9,907 nt of DNA. It comes from Candidatus Gastranaerophilales bacterium. Lineage in GTDB: Bacteria > Cyanobacteriota > Vampirovibrionia > Gastranaerophilales > Gastranaerophilaceae. The stretch lies in assembly GCA_947628355.1 (NCBI GenBank), contig CANQZO010000060.1, positions 1-9,907 of the forward strand. The letters run 5' to 3'. Below the pieces are notes generated by a model. It was given only the letters and a program-made list of their open reading frames with translations, did not search any database and had not been told where the DNA came from. The position numbers were made by a program, and so were the translations under genes. Shown here one piece after another: positions 1 to 7,015 of this stretch; position 1 is the first letter of the stretch, and each line of letters begins with the position of its first letter.

Positions 1-451
1 TCGATACAATGTCGCTTTCGGGGATTGGCTCGCCTATTTCCAGCATTAAATTTTTAAACATTTCCCTGTCTTCTGCTTTTTTTATTGAGTCTATTTTTGT
101 TCCCAAAAGCTGTACGTTATATTTTTCCAAAATACCTGCTTCATTTAATTTTACGGCAAGATTTAACCCTGTCTGCCCGCCAAGAGTAGCGATTATACCG
201 TATGGGCGCTCTTTTTCTATGATGTATGTTAAAGACTCTAAGGTTAACGGCTCGATATAAACTTTATCGGCTATATTTTCATCGGTCATAATGGTTGCAG
301 GATTTGAATTTACAAGGATTACCTCAATATTTTCTTCCTTTAAAGCCCTGCATGCCTGCACGCCCGCATAATCAAACTCTGCCGCCTGACCTATGACAAT
401 CGGCCCTGAGCCTATTACAAGTACCTTTTTTATATCTTTATTTATCGGCAT
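1..451 (-). CDS. carB: Carbamoyl phosphate synthase large subunit, N-terminal part (cut by window edge)
   Basis: CarB makes carbamoyl phosphate from bicarbonate, ATP and ammonia delivered by CarA. About 150 N-terminal residues are present; the full protein is usually about 1,050-1,080, so most of it lies beyond the left edge. The ATG at 451 opens MPINKDIKKVLVIGSGPIVI, followed by GQAAEFDYAG, the family's hallmark N-terminal segment. Further on, VNSNPATIMTD and ATLGGQTGLN are recognisable, and the visible part ends in GEPIPESDIV at the start of the first ATP-grasp domain. A GGGAT Shine-Dalgarno-like sequence lies just upstream. The gene begins 12 bases after the carA stop, so it is the last gene of the pyr operon visible here. 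The identification is firm; completeness and any C-terminal regulatory domain cannot be judged. Confidence 0.96.
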   Translation of the reverse strand, partial: MPINKDIKKVLVIGSGPIVIGQAAEFDYAGVQACRALKEENIEVILVNSNPATIMTDENIADKVYIEPLTLESLTYIIEKERPYGIIATLGGQTGLNLAVKLNEAGILEKYNVQLLGTKIDSIKKAEDREMFKNLMLEIGEPIPESDIVS

Positions 452-463
452 TTTTCTATCCCT

Positions 464-2299
464 TTATACTGTAACTGTTTTACTGTGTTCCGTTTCTTCA
501 ATCCAGCTTCTTATAACTTTGTTTGCGTCATAAGGACCTGCCGTTAATTCGGGGTGGAACTGAACCGTTTTTACTTTGTATTCTTCGCAGGTTATGCCCT
601 CAATTGTGTTGTCATTGAGATTCATATATGTAGCTTTTGTGTTAGCGGGAAGCGTATTTGCGTCCACTGCGTAGCTGTGATTTTGCGAAGTTATAAATAT
701 TTCATTTGTATCCGTGTTTATAACAGGGTGGTTTCCGCCTCTGTGTCCGTATTTCAGCTTAAATGTTTTTGCTCCGAGCGCTATTGATAATATTTGATGA
801 CCTAGGCAAATTCCGTAAATTCTGATTTTACCAAGCAGTGCTTTTGCTGTTTCTATTGCCTGCGTTGCATCTTCGGGATTACCGGGGCCGTTTGAAATTA
901 ATACCGCGTCAAAGTTTCCGTTTAGTATTTCTTCTGCTTTTACATCGGCAGGAAAAACTGTTATATCGCAATTTAGAGCCTTAAAGTTTTCAAGTATGCT
1001 CTTTTTTATTCCCATATCTATAATGGCAAGTTTTATACCGCTTCCTGCAAATTTTTCCACTTTATAAGTTGTTACATCAAGCGTTATGTCTTTACTTATT
1101 TTATATTCGCGCATTTTTTGTTTTATTTCGGGAGTGATTTCGCCAGTTGTAATTGCGCAGTTCATAGCTCCGTAATTTCTTATAATCTGGGTTAAATACC
1201 TTGTATCAACCCCTTTTAAGCCTACAATATTATTTTGTTTCAGGTAATCGCTTAAGGGCAGATAGCTTTTATAATGAGATTCATGCTCACAAAGATTTTT
1301 AACAACAAAGCCTTTAGCGTGGATTTTTCCGCTTTCAAAATCGTCTTTATTTATTCCGTAGTTTCCGATTTCAGGGTATGTCATAACTATTGTCTGACCT
1401 GCATAAGAGGGGTCAGTTAATATCTCTTGATACCCCACCATTGAAGTATTAAATACAATCTCGCCGAATGATGTTCCGTCTGCTCCGATTGATTCACCCT
1501 CAAAAATCATTCCGTTTTCAAGCAATAATCTGCCTTTTGATACCGCATAAGATTTATTTTGAGTTAACAGTGCATTTTCTATTTCTTCATATATCATTTG
1601 AATGGCTTTAACTCTGTCCTCTGCCGCGGTAACGGCTCTGCCTATAACAAGATAATCGGCTCCCTCTTTTATTGCTATTGAGGGTGTTGCCAAGCGTTTT
1701 TGGTCGTTTTTACTTGACCAATCAGGTCTTATCCCGGGGCATAATACTTTAAAATCTTTCCCGCAGGCTTGTTTTATTTTTTTGGCTTCCCATACACTTG
1801 CTACAACTCCGTCAAGTCCTGCTTTTTTAGCAAGTAATGCAAGGTGCATTACATAATCTATCGGCTTATAAGGTACTTTTAATTCTTGACTGAGGCTTTC
1901 TTCCGAAATGCTTGTTAAAACCGTAACACCTAATATTGTGGGGTTTTCATGCCCCGTTTCTTTTGCGGTTTTTCTTGCAGCCTCACAAGCTGTCCTCATC
2001 ATTTCTTCTCCGCCCGTTGTATGCAGGTTGAAAAATGATGCGCCGTGTCTTACTATATTTTCAGCCGCTTTTGCAACGGTGTTTGGTATATCGTGTAGTT
2101 TTACGTCAAAGAAGAATTTTATATTCTGCTCTTTCATAAAATTAAATATTTCATAGCCGTTGCCTGTATACATTTGGAGTCCTACTTTAAATACTCCTAC
2201 GTAGTCTTTAAGCTCGGTTATCAGTTCTTTTGCCTGCTCTGGTGTGTCAACGTCGAGTGCAAGCACTATTTTTTCTTTAATTTCGGGTCTTATTTGCAT
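464..2299 (-). CDS. pyrF-carA: Fused orotidine 5'-phosphate decarboxylase / carbamoyl phosphate synthase small subunit
   Basis: A single 611-residue reading frame joins the last enzyme of UMP synthesis to the first. Residues 1 to about 245 are PyrF (OMP to UMP plus CO2): the catalytic DxKxxD motif is DVKLHD (Asp65, Lys67, Asp70), with GIRPDW near 189-194 and the phosphate-site GRAVT near 220-224. Residues about 255-608 are a full-length CarA, the glutamine amidotransferase: N-terminal GRLLLENGMIFEGES, then SNGPGNP (469-475), nucleophile Cys498 in YGICLGHQ, and the His582-Pro-Glu584 pair. The linker (about 245-254, TQNKSYAVSK) has no Met where CarA normally starts, so no separate CarA start is evident. 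AGGAT lies 8 bases before the ATG. The gene sits 5 bases after pyrC and 12 before carB. Both active sites look intact. The fusion is not one I know as common; an artefactual frame merge is possible but there is no homopolymer at the junction. Confidence 0.95.
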   Translation of the reverse strand: MQIRPEIKEKIVLALDVDTPEQAKELITELKDYVGVFKVGLQMYTGNGYEIFNFMKEQNIKFFFDVKLHDIPNTVAKAAENIVRHGASFFNLHTTGGEEMMRTACEAARKTAKETGHENPTILGVTVLTSISEESLSQELKVPYKPIDYVMHLALLAKKAGLDGVVASVWEAKKIKQACGKDFKVLCPGIRPDWSSKNDQKRLATPSIAIKEGADYLVIGRAVTAAEDRVKAIQMIYEEIENALLTQNKSYAVSKGRLLLENGMIFEGESIGADGTSFGEIVFNTSMVGYQEILTDPSYAGQTIVMTYPEIGNYGINKDDFESGKIHAKGFVVKNLCEHESHYKSYLPLSDYLKQNNIVGLKGVDTRYLTQIIRNYGAMNCAITTGEITPEIKQKMREYKISKDITLDVTTYKVEKFAGSGIKLAIIDMGIKKSILENFKALNCDITVFPADVKAEEILNGNFDAVLISNGPGNPEDATQAIETAKALLGKIRIYGICLGHQILSIALGAKTFKLKYGHRGGNHPVINTDTNEIFITSQNHSYAVDANTLPANTKATYMNLNDNTIEGITCEEYKVKTVQFHPELTAGPYDANKVIRSWIEETEHSKTVTV

Positions 2300-2304
2300 T
2301 TTAT

Positions 2305-3576
2305 TTATCCTATATTATATATTTTACCTTTAATTATTGTCATTTTTACTCTGCCTTTTAATTTATATCCGTCAAAAGGCGAAATTCTGCATTTTGATTT
2401 AAACTTAGAAGCGTCAACAATCCATTCTTCATTTAAGTCAATAACTGTCAAGTTCGCACTCTCGCCTATTTCTATTTTTCCCTGTTTTTTCAGATTTAAT
2501 ATTTCGGCGGGTGCGTATGTTAATTTTTTTATTGCTTCAATTAACGGCAATTTACCCGTGTGTACAAGGTTTGTAAGAGTTAAGCCGAGCGCGGTTTCAA
2601 AACCTGCAATTCCCATTGGCGCCTTTTGAATGGGGAGTAATTTTTCATGTACCGTATGAGGTGCGTGGTCAGTAGCAATACAATCAATTGTTCCGTCTTT
2701 TAGCCCCTCAATTACCGCTTCTAAATCTTCTTTTGTTCTTAAGGGCGGATTAACTTTATATCTTGCGTCATAATCTTTTATATCGTCCTCGGTAAGTGAA
2801 AAGTAATGCGGTGCTGTTTCTGCCGTTACTTTTAATCCGTCTTTTTTAGCCTGTCTTATTAATTCAATCGAACGCTTTGCCGATATGTGTGCAAAATGGT
2901 ATCTGCCGTTTACTGCTCTTACTATTTCAAGCTCACGTGCTATTGCAGAGGATTCTGTCAGTGTGGATATTCCTTTTAAACCAAGCCTTTCCGATACTTT
3001 ACCCTCGTTTATGCACCCGCCTTGAGCCAGAGCTGAGTCCTCAGAATGCGAAATTATTATTGCATTATGAGAATTTATGTATTTTAATGCTTCTTTTAAC
3101 ACTTTCATATTTTCAACGGGTTTGCCGTCATTTGAAAACGCAATTGCGCCGTTATCCAAAAGCTCTGATACATTTACTGTTCTGTCTTCGCCAAACCCTA
3201 TTGTAACTGCGCATATCGGATAAAAGCCTATTTCGCTTATTTCTTTTGCTTTATTTATTGAGTAAGTAAGAGTTGCTGCATTATCAACAATCGGATTTGT
3301 ATTTGCCATAGGGCAAATTGCGCTATATCCTCCCGATATTGCAGAGGCTATGCCTGTTTTTATGGTTTCCTTTGCTTCAAATCCCGGTTCTCTTAAGTGG
3401 CAGTGAATATCCACAAACCCGGGGGTAATAATTTTCCCCGTTAAATCAATTACTTCATCATTTTGAGAGGGTATATTTTCGCCTATTTCTTTTATAATAC
3501 CGTTTTCAATCATTATATCGGATATTTTATCAAAATTTGTTTTCGGGTTTATTATTCTTGCATTTTTAAGAAGCAT
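2305..3576 (-). CDS. pyrC: Dihydroorotase, class I
   Basis: This enzyme cyclises N-carbamoyl-aspartate to dihydroorotate in the cytoplasm, the third step of UMP synthesis. The 423-residue length fits class I (about 420-430) rather than the shorter class II E. coli type. Visible amidohydrolase motifs are the metal-binding DIHCHLREPG near residue 56, FSNDGKPVEN near 151 (the family Asp), ISHSED near 176, FAHIS, ETAPHY and the late DCIATDHAPH. The start ATG is preceded by GAGGT at good spacing, inside the end of pyrB, with an 11-base overlap. Because pyrB and pyrC are adjacent and overlapping, a PyrB-PyrC complex as in Aquifex is plausible, but this is inference. All expected metal ligands appear present, so the protein should be active and not a PyrC-like structural homologue. 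Confidence 0.97.
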   Translation of the reverse strand: MLLKNARIINPKTNFDKISDIMIENGIIKEIGENIPSQNDEVIDLTGKIITPGFVDIHCHLREPGFEAKETIKTGIASAISGGYSAICPMANTNPIVDNAATLTYSINKAKEISEIGFYPICAVTIGFGEDRTVNVSELLDNGAIAFSNDGKPVENMKVLKEALKYINSHNAIIISHSEDSALAQGGCINEGKVSERLGLKGISTLTESSAIARELEIVRAVNGRYHFAHISAKRSIELIRQAKKDGLKVTAETAPHYFSLTEDDIKDYDARYKVNPPLRTKEDLEAVIEGLKDGTIDCIATDHAPHTVHEKLLPIQKAPMGIAGFETALGLTLTNLVHTGKLPLIEAIKKLTYAPAEILNLKKQGKIEIGESANLTVIDLNEEWIVDASKFKSKCRISPFDGYKLKGRVKMTIIKGKIYNIG

Positions 3577-4492
3577 TATTTACCTCTTTTCCTTGTTTCA
3601 GAAGGGTGTTTAAAATAGCCATACGCACAAACACTCCGTTTTGTGCCTGCTCAAGTATTGTTTTACCGACAGTATTATCTAAAAGCTCTGAAGATACTTC
3701 GATATTACGGTTTGCAGGCCCCGGGTGCATTAGTATTACATCACTTGCCGCGTATGATTTTAAAAGATTTGTATCAATCTCATATAATCTTTTGTATTCT
3801 TTAGAATCGGGATAGCTTTCATTTTCGTGGCGTTCATTTTGCACTCTTAAAACCATTACCGCATTTGCGCCCTCTACGGCTTCTTTTACACTGCTATGGT
3901 ATTTGACGTTAAAGGCTTCAAGGTTTTGAAATTGCAAATAACTCGGGGCACATAAATGAATATCCGCGCCGAATTTAGAAAGCAGACTTATGTTTGATTT
4001 AGCTACCCTGCTGTGAACGACATCGCCCACTATAACTATTTTTTTGTTTTCAACCGTTCCGATTTTTTCAAGCATTGTATAAAAATCCAACAATGCCTGC
4101 GAGGGATGTGCGTGTGTTCCGTCGCCTCCGTTTATAAATTTTATCGGGTATTTAACTTGTTTTATTACGTTATTTATTATTCCCGAAAGTGAATGCCTTA
4201 TTACAACAGCATTAACACCTAAAAAATACAGGTTTTCAATTGTATCTTTTAAACTTTCACCTTTTGAAAGCGAGGAATGCGCGGCGTCAAAGTTAATTAT
4301 GCTCATTCCGAGCTTTTGACCCGCTATTTCAAAACTGCACCTTGTTCTTGTTGAGTTTTCATAAAACATTAAAGCAAGAGTCTTTTTTTCAACGTCAGAC
4401 TTTTTCTTGCCCGGTTTAAATTCTTTTGCAAGATTTATGATATTTAATATGTCATCTTTTGATATACTTTCAATATCAATCAAGTGTTCCAT
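3566..4492 (-). CDS. pyrB: Aspartate carbamoyltransferase, catalytic chain
   Basis: Transfers the carbamoyl group to aspartate, the committed step of pyrimidine synthesis. The 308-residue chain carries the carbamoyl-phosphate signature FYENSTRTRCSFE (Ser47-Thr-Arg-Thr-Arg51), the mobile-loop SLSKGES that supplies a Lys from the neighbouring subunit, then HPSQALLD in the middle and HPGPANR near the C-terminus, all diagnostic of the family. Length matches catalytic chains of about 305-310. No regulatory subunit gene (pyrI) is seen beside it, so allosteric control of the E. coli kind is not indicated. The ATG overlaps the pyrE stop as TAATG, with AAGG about 11 bases upstream, so translation is probably coupled. 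The 3' end overlaps pyrC by 11 bases. Confidence 0.97.
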   Translation of the reverse strand: MEHLIDIESISKDDILNIINLAKEFKPGKKKSDVEKKTLALMFYENSTRTRCSFEIAGQKLGMSIINFDAAHSSLSKGESLKDTIENLYFLGVNAVVIRHSLSGIINNVIKQVKYPIKFINGGDGTHAHPSQALLDFYTMLEKIGTVENKKIVIVGDVVHSRVAKSNISLLSKFGADIHLCAPSYLQFQNLEAFNVKYHSSVKEAVEGANAVMVLRVQNERHENESYPDSKEYKRLYEIDTNLLKSYAASDVILMHPGPANRNIEVSSELLDNTVGKTILEQAQNGVFVRMAILNTLLKQGKEVNNAS

Positions 4493-5067
4493 TATGCTTT
4501 TACCTTTTCTTCACGGCTTCCGGGTTTTACAAGCGGTATTCCCTCTTTGCATAAAGGGCAGTTATCGGGCTCATATACAACGGGGTCAATCTGCATTAAT
4601 GATTTTATATTAAAGCCCGTTAAACCTTTTGTCCTGTCTACAATACAGCCTACCGCAACAACTTTGGGTTCAAATTCTTTTATTGCTTCCATTGTTTCTT
4701 TTATTGTTCTTGCAGTTGTAATTACATCTTCAATAATGACAACTCTTTCACCCTTTTTAAGAGTGTAACCGCGTCTTAATTGCATTACTCCGTCTTTTCT
4801 TTCAACAAACAGATTGCGTTTTTTAGCGTTTTTTGCCGTTTCATATCCGATTATGACCGCACCGATTGCGGGGGCTACTATTGTATCAAATTCAATATCC
4901 GCTAGTTTTTCTGCCAGCATTTTTCCGAGTTTTTCCGTTATATCGGGGTACTGGTATAATTTAGCACACTGAAAATATATGTTTGAATGAAGCCCAGAAG
5001 TAAGGCAAAAATGCCCGTGCAATACTCCCTGTGCTTCTTCAAGTAAATTTAAAACTTCGTTTGTCAT
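4492..5067 (-). CDS. pyrE: Orotate phosphoribosyltransferase
   Basis: Joins orotate to PRPP, giving orotidine 5'-phosphate, the substrate of PyrF. At 191 residues it is close to the shorter bacterial/archaeal form. An N-terminal GHFCLTSGLHSNIYFQ (18-33) matches the SGxHSxxYxQ segment of that form. APAIGAVIIGYE (65-76) forms the pyrophosphate region and FVERKDG (87-93) the catalytic loop. The PRPP motif is VVIIEDVITTARTIKE (109-124); the two acidic residues are kept, but the usual Gly-rich end of the loop reads Ala-Arg-Thr. The C-terminus has CPLC (170-173) and VKPGSR, common in this subfamily. The ATG overlaps the pyrD stop as TAATG and is preceded by GAGG at 5 bases. Unlike in many bacteria, it does not adjoin pyrF. 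Confidence 0.95.
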   Translation of the reverse strand: MTNEVLNLLEEAQGVLHGHFCLTSGLHSNIYFQCAKLYQYPDITEKLGKMLAEKLADIEFDTIVAPAIGAVIIGYETAKNAKKRNLFVERKDGVMQLRRGYTLKKGERVVIIEDVITTARTIKETMEAIKEFEPKVVAVGCIVDRTKGLTGFNIKSLMQIDPVVYEPDNCPLCKEGIPLVKPGSREEKVKA

Positions 5068-5984
5068 TATTTCCTCAATTCCTTTTTTAATTCGTTTAAG
5101 TCTTTAAATCCGTTATCGGTAATGTATTTTTCTAAATCCTGTACCAGTTTTTGAGCAATATCGGGGTGAGTAAAGTTTGCTGTTCCTATTTGAACGGCTT
5201 CCGCCCCTGCCGATAGGAATTCCAATACATCCTCAACCGTTTCTATTCCCCCTATTCCTATTATCGGAATATCTACGGCATTATATAATCTCATTACCGC
5301 GCTGATTGCAACGGGTTTTATTCCTCTGCCCGAGTACCCGCCTGTTACAATTTCCTTTTGCACTCTGCTGTTTATACAGGATATTTTTATTTTGCTTCCT
5401 TTTAACGTATTTATTGCGCTGATTGCATTTGCTCCTGCGTTTTGTGCTGAAATCCCAAGTTTTTCTATGCTTGTTACGTTAGGAGTTAATTTAACCGTTA
5501 AAAATCCGCCGTATTCTTTTCTTACAGCGCTTACCAATTCATATAACGATTTTTCATCAACGCCAAACTCTAAACACCCTGATTTTACGTTCGGGCATGA
5601 TACATTTAATTCTATTGCTTTAATATTATTTTCATTGCATATTTTTGCGACTTGGCAGTATTCATCAATGGTTGAACCTGCAACATTTACAAAGAAATCT
5701 ATGTTTTCGGATTTTAAAACGGGCAGTTTTTCGCTTATAAATTTTTCAATGCCTACATTTTCAAGCCCTATTGAGTTAATCATGCCCGCTTCTGTTTCCG
5801 TAATACGTGTATGTTTATTGCCCTCACGCGGGTTAAGCGATATTGCTTTTGTAACAACTGCGCCTAATGCTGATACGTCAATAAAATCGTTATACTCATT
5901 ATTATACCCGTATGTCCCTGAGGCTGTCATAATAGGATTTTTCAATATAATGCCGTTGAGGTCTGTTTGAAGTATATTTGTCAT
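5067..5984 (-). CDS. pyrD: Dihydroorotate dehydrogenase class 1B, catalytic subunit
   Basis: An FMN enzyme that oxidises dihydroorotate to orotate; class 1B uses NAD+ through the PyrK subunit. Starting from the ATG at 5984 the chain is 305 residues, usual for the class. LKNPIMTASGTYG near residue 14 binds FMN. ELNVSCPN carries the catalytic Cys (Cys130), the mark of class 1 as opposed to the Ser of class 2. INTLKG, GGYSGRGIKP, GIGGI and GAEAVQIGTA follow in the normal barrel order. The chosen start overlaps the pyrK stop as TAATG and aligns with family N-termini. An ATG at 5993 is nearly as good, since GAGG lies 4 bases before it. A longer reading to 6032 would only add a basic stretch overlapping pyrK. 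Neighbouring pyrK confirms the class. Confidence 0.95.
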   Translation of the reverse strand: MTNILQTDLNGIILKNPIMTASGTYGYNNEYNDFIDVSALGAVVTKAISLNPREGNKHTRITETEAGMINSIGLENVGIEKFISEKLPVLKSENIDFFVNVAGSTIDEYCQVAKICNENNIKAIELNVSCPNVKSGCLEFGVDEKSLYELVSAVRKEYGGFLTVKLTPNVTSIEKLGISAQNAGANAISAINTLKGSKIKISCINSRVQKEIVTGGYSGRGIKPVAISAVMRLYNAVDIPIIGIGGIETVEDVLEFLSAGAEAVQIGTANFTHPDIAQKLVQDLEKYITDNGFKDLNELKKELRK

Positions 5985-6745
5985 TACTGCCATACAACCT
6001 CGCTTCCCGAAAATACGGGTCCGTCTTTGCATACGGTAGCATTAACAATTTTACCCTCTTTTTTTACATCAATCACACACCCTCTGCATATCCCTATCCC
6101 GCATGCCATAACTTTTTCCATAGCAACCTGCACTTCAATTCCGTATTCTTGCGCGGTTTTAGCTATTGTTTTTAGTACAATATAAGGTCCGCACGTGTAG
6201 ATGATTTCGGGCTTAAATTGATTAATTAATCTTTCAGTATAATTAAGCACACTGCCCGTTTCGCCGTATGAGCCGTCATCTGTATAGATTTTATCAATGT
6301 TTATATTGTTTGGTATTTCATTTTTATTTAAAAAACCGCAAGCAAAAAGATTTTCAATCCCCCTTTTATCAAGCTCGGATTTTAAAAATGCCATAGGTGC
6401 AACCCCTATCCCCGCTCCGATAAGAAGTGATTTTTTATTTTTTATATTAAAACCATTGCCTAGAGGTCCTGTTATATCAATTAAATCACCTGTTCTTAAT
6501 GATTTTATATAACTTGTTCCCTTCCCGCGCTCTTTAAATAAAATTCCTATTTTATTTCCCGAGTGATAATATACGCTAAACGGGCGTCTTAAGGTTAAGC
6601 CATTACAATATATTGATATAAATTGACCTGCTTTTATGTCAATTTCAAACGGCAGGTCTATTTCTATTAAATGCGAGTTTGAGGATACTTTTTCAATCCT
6701 TGACACTTTTACTTTATATATTTTTTTTATTTTTTCCTGTATCAT
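5984..6745 (-). CDS. pyrK: Dihydroorotate dehydrogenase electron transfer subunit
   Basis: PyrK passes electrons from the FMN of PyrD to NAD+ through FAD and a 2Fe-2S cluster. From the ATG at 6745 it has 253 residues, normal for the family. LRRPFSVY (52-59) binds FAD, GPLGNGF (93-99) and LIGAGIGVAPM (108-118) belong to the ferredoxin-reductase-like NAD domain, and YTCGP (183-187) precedes the cluster ligands Cys215, Cys220, Cys223 and Cys239 in CGIGIC-RGC...VCKDGP. It is the first enzyme gene of the operon. The start is not secure: the ATG has only a weak AGTGA upstream. A GTG at 6769 (in the same frame) shares bases with the stop of a mini-ORF, and a TTG lies at 6778. The stretch between GTG and ATG contains an 8-base direct repeat with a 9-base period. 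Confidence 0.95.
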   Translation of the reverse strand: MIQEKIKKIYKVKVSRIEKVSSNSHLIEIDLPFEIDIKAGQFISIYCNGLTLRRPFSVYYHSGNKIGILFKERGKGTSYIKSLRTGDLIDITGPLGNGFNIKNKKSLLIGAGIGVAPMAFLKSELDKRGIENLFACGFLNKNEIPNNINIDKIYTDDGSYGETGSVLNYTERLINQFKPEIIYTCGPYIVLKTIAKTAQEYGIEVQVAMEKVMACGIGICRGCVIDVKKEGKIVNATVCKDGPVFSGSEVVWQ

Positions 6746-6765
6746 TTCACTCGCTTCACTCGATT

Positions 6766-6801
6766 TCACCCTACGCAAAATTTAAAAAAGAAGAAAAACA
6801 T
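6766..6801 (-). CDS. Possible 11-codon phenylalanine-rich mini-ORF between leader and pyrK
   Basis: Reads MFFFFFKFCVG then TGA. Its ATG overlaps the stop of the 17-codon leader ORF as TAATG, and its TGA overlaps an in-frame GTG of pyrK as GTGA. The five Phe codons are produced by the U-run of the putative attenuator, so the peptide may be a chance product of that sequence. No good ribosome binding site of its own is visible; it could be reached only by re-initiation after the leader. I list it because the chain of overlaps is tidy, not because coding is shown. Confidence 0.2.
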   Translation of the reverse strand: MFFFFFKFCVG

Positions 6802-6815
6802 TACTGCTTTTCTTC
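6784..6815 (-). terminator. Weak intrinsic terminator / candidate attenuator ahead of pyrK
   Basis: In the minus-strand transcript GAAGAAAA (6815-6808) can pair with TTTTCTTC (6797-6790) around a 10-base loop, and six T follow at once (6789-6784). The stem is 8 base pairs but has only two G-C pairs, so it is weak for a terminator. The left arm is made of the last sense codons of the 17-codon leader ORF and the leader stop codon lies in the loop. A ribosome reaching the stop would cover the left arm and open the hairpin. Confidence 0.45.
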
Positions 6816-6854
6816 ATTTAACTTATATTCAATTTTTGATAAACGACGTTTCAT
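6801..6854 (-). CDS. Leader peptide ORF of the pyr operon, 17 codons
   Basis: The peptide MKRRLSKIEYKLNEEKQ is encoded between the operon promoter and pyrK. It has a plausible start: AGGG and AAGG lie within 12 bases upstream of the ATG, better than the site in front of pyrK itself. The predicted transcript start is only about 15 bases before the ATG. The ORF ends inside the candidate attenuator hairpin. Highly basic and acidic residues are mixed, with no run of one codon that would point to amino-acid sensing. By analogy with the pyrL leader of E. coli pyrBI its role would be to couple translation to read-through; the analogy is in layout only, because no sequence similarity is claimed. It may also be a non-conserved chance ORF. 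Confidence 0.5.
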   Translation of the reverse strand: MKRRLSKIEYKLNEEKQ

Positions 6855-6875
6855 GCCTTTTCCCTATTTTTTAGT

Positions 6876-6904
6876 ATTATCCGACCAATAAAAATCAAAG
6901 TCAA
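6876..6904 (-). promoter_or_regulatory. Sigma70-type promoter of the pyr operon
   Basis: On the minus strand the -35 box is TTGACT (6904-6899) and the -10 box is GATAAT (6881-6876), with exactly 17 bases between them. Each box differs from consensus at one position. The transcript should start near 6869, within an A-rich stretch, about 15 bases before the leader ORF and about 125 before the pyrK ATG. No other promoter this good is seen upstream of the operon genes. Confidence 0.75.
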
Positions 6905-6923
6905 TTAAATGAAACACTTTTTT

Positions 6924-6968
6924 ACAATACTCATATTTTGTATTGTTATATATGACTTTACACGTCAT
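6924..6968. promoter_or_regulatory. Two short inverted repeats upstream of the pyr promoter
   Basis: ACAATAC (6924-6930) is mirrored by GTATTGT (6940-6946), and ATGAC (6952-6956) by GTCAT (6964-6968). Neither is followed by a T-run on the strand that would make a terminator for the pilin gene. They lie about 20 and 48 bases upstream of the -35 box, so operator sites are possible. In sequence this AT-rich, short inverted repeats also arise by chance. The rest of 6905-7015 shows no gene and no clear terminator. Confidence 0.2.
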
Positions 6969-7015
6969 TGTTCAGTTTTTATGATAATTTTAAGCATTTA
7001 AAAATTTTCAAGTAA

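Noticed and set aside
2174..2629. 151-codon plus-strand open frame
   Set aside because: Spans the pyrC/pyrF-carA junction on the opposite strand; a shadow of real coding sequence.
5392..5970. 192-codon plus-strand open frame
   Set aside because: Lies entirely opposite pyrD, whose motifs are unmistakable; its protein has no recognisable domain.
5985..6032. Longer PyrD start at 6032
   Set aside because: Adds a basic stretch unlike PyrD N-termini and overlaps the pyrK cluster-binding end; the ATG at 5984 (or 5993) fits better.
6679..6891. 70-codon plus-strand open frame across the pyrK start
   Set aside because: Low-complexity Phe/Ser-rich shadow of T-rich sequence with no ribosome site.
6779..7015. 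PyrR-binding element or known riboswitch upstream of pyrK
   Set aside because: I could not see a conserved PyrR-type stem-loop or any riboswitch core; only the small leader and hairpin are supported.
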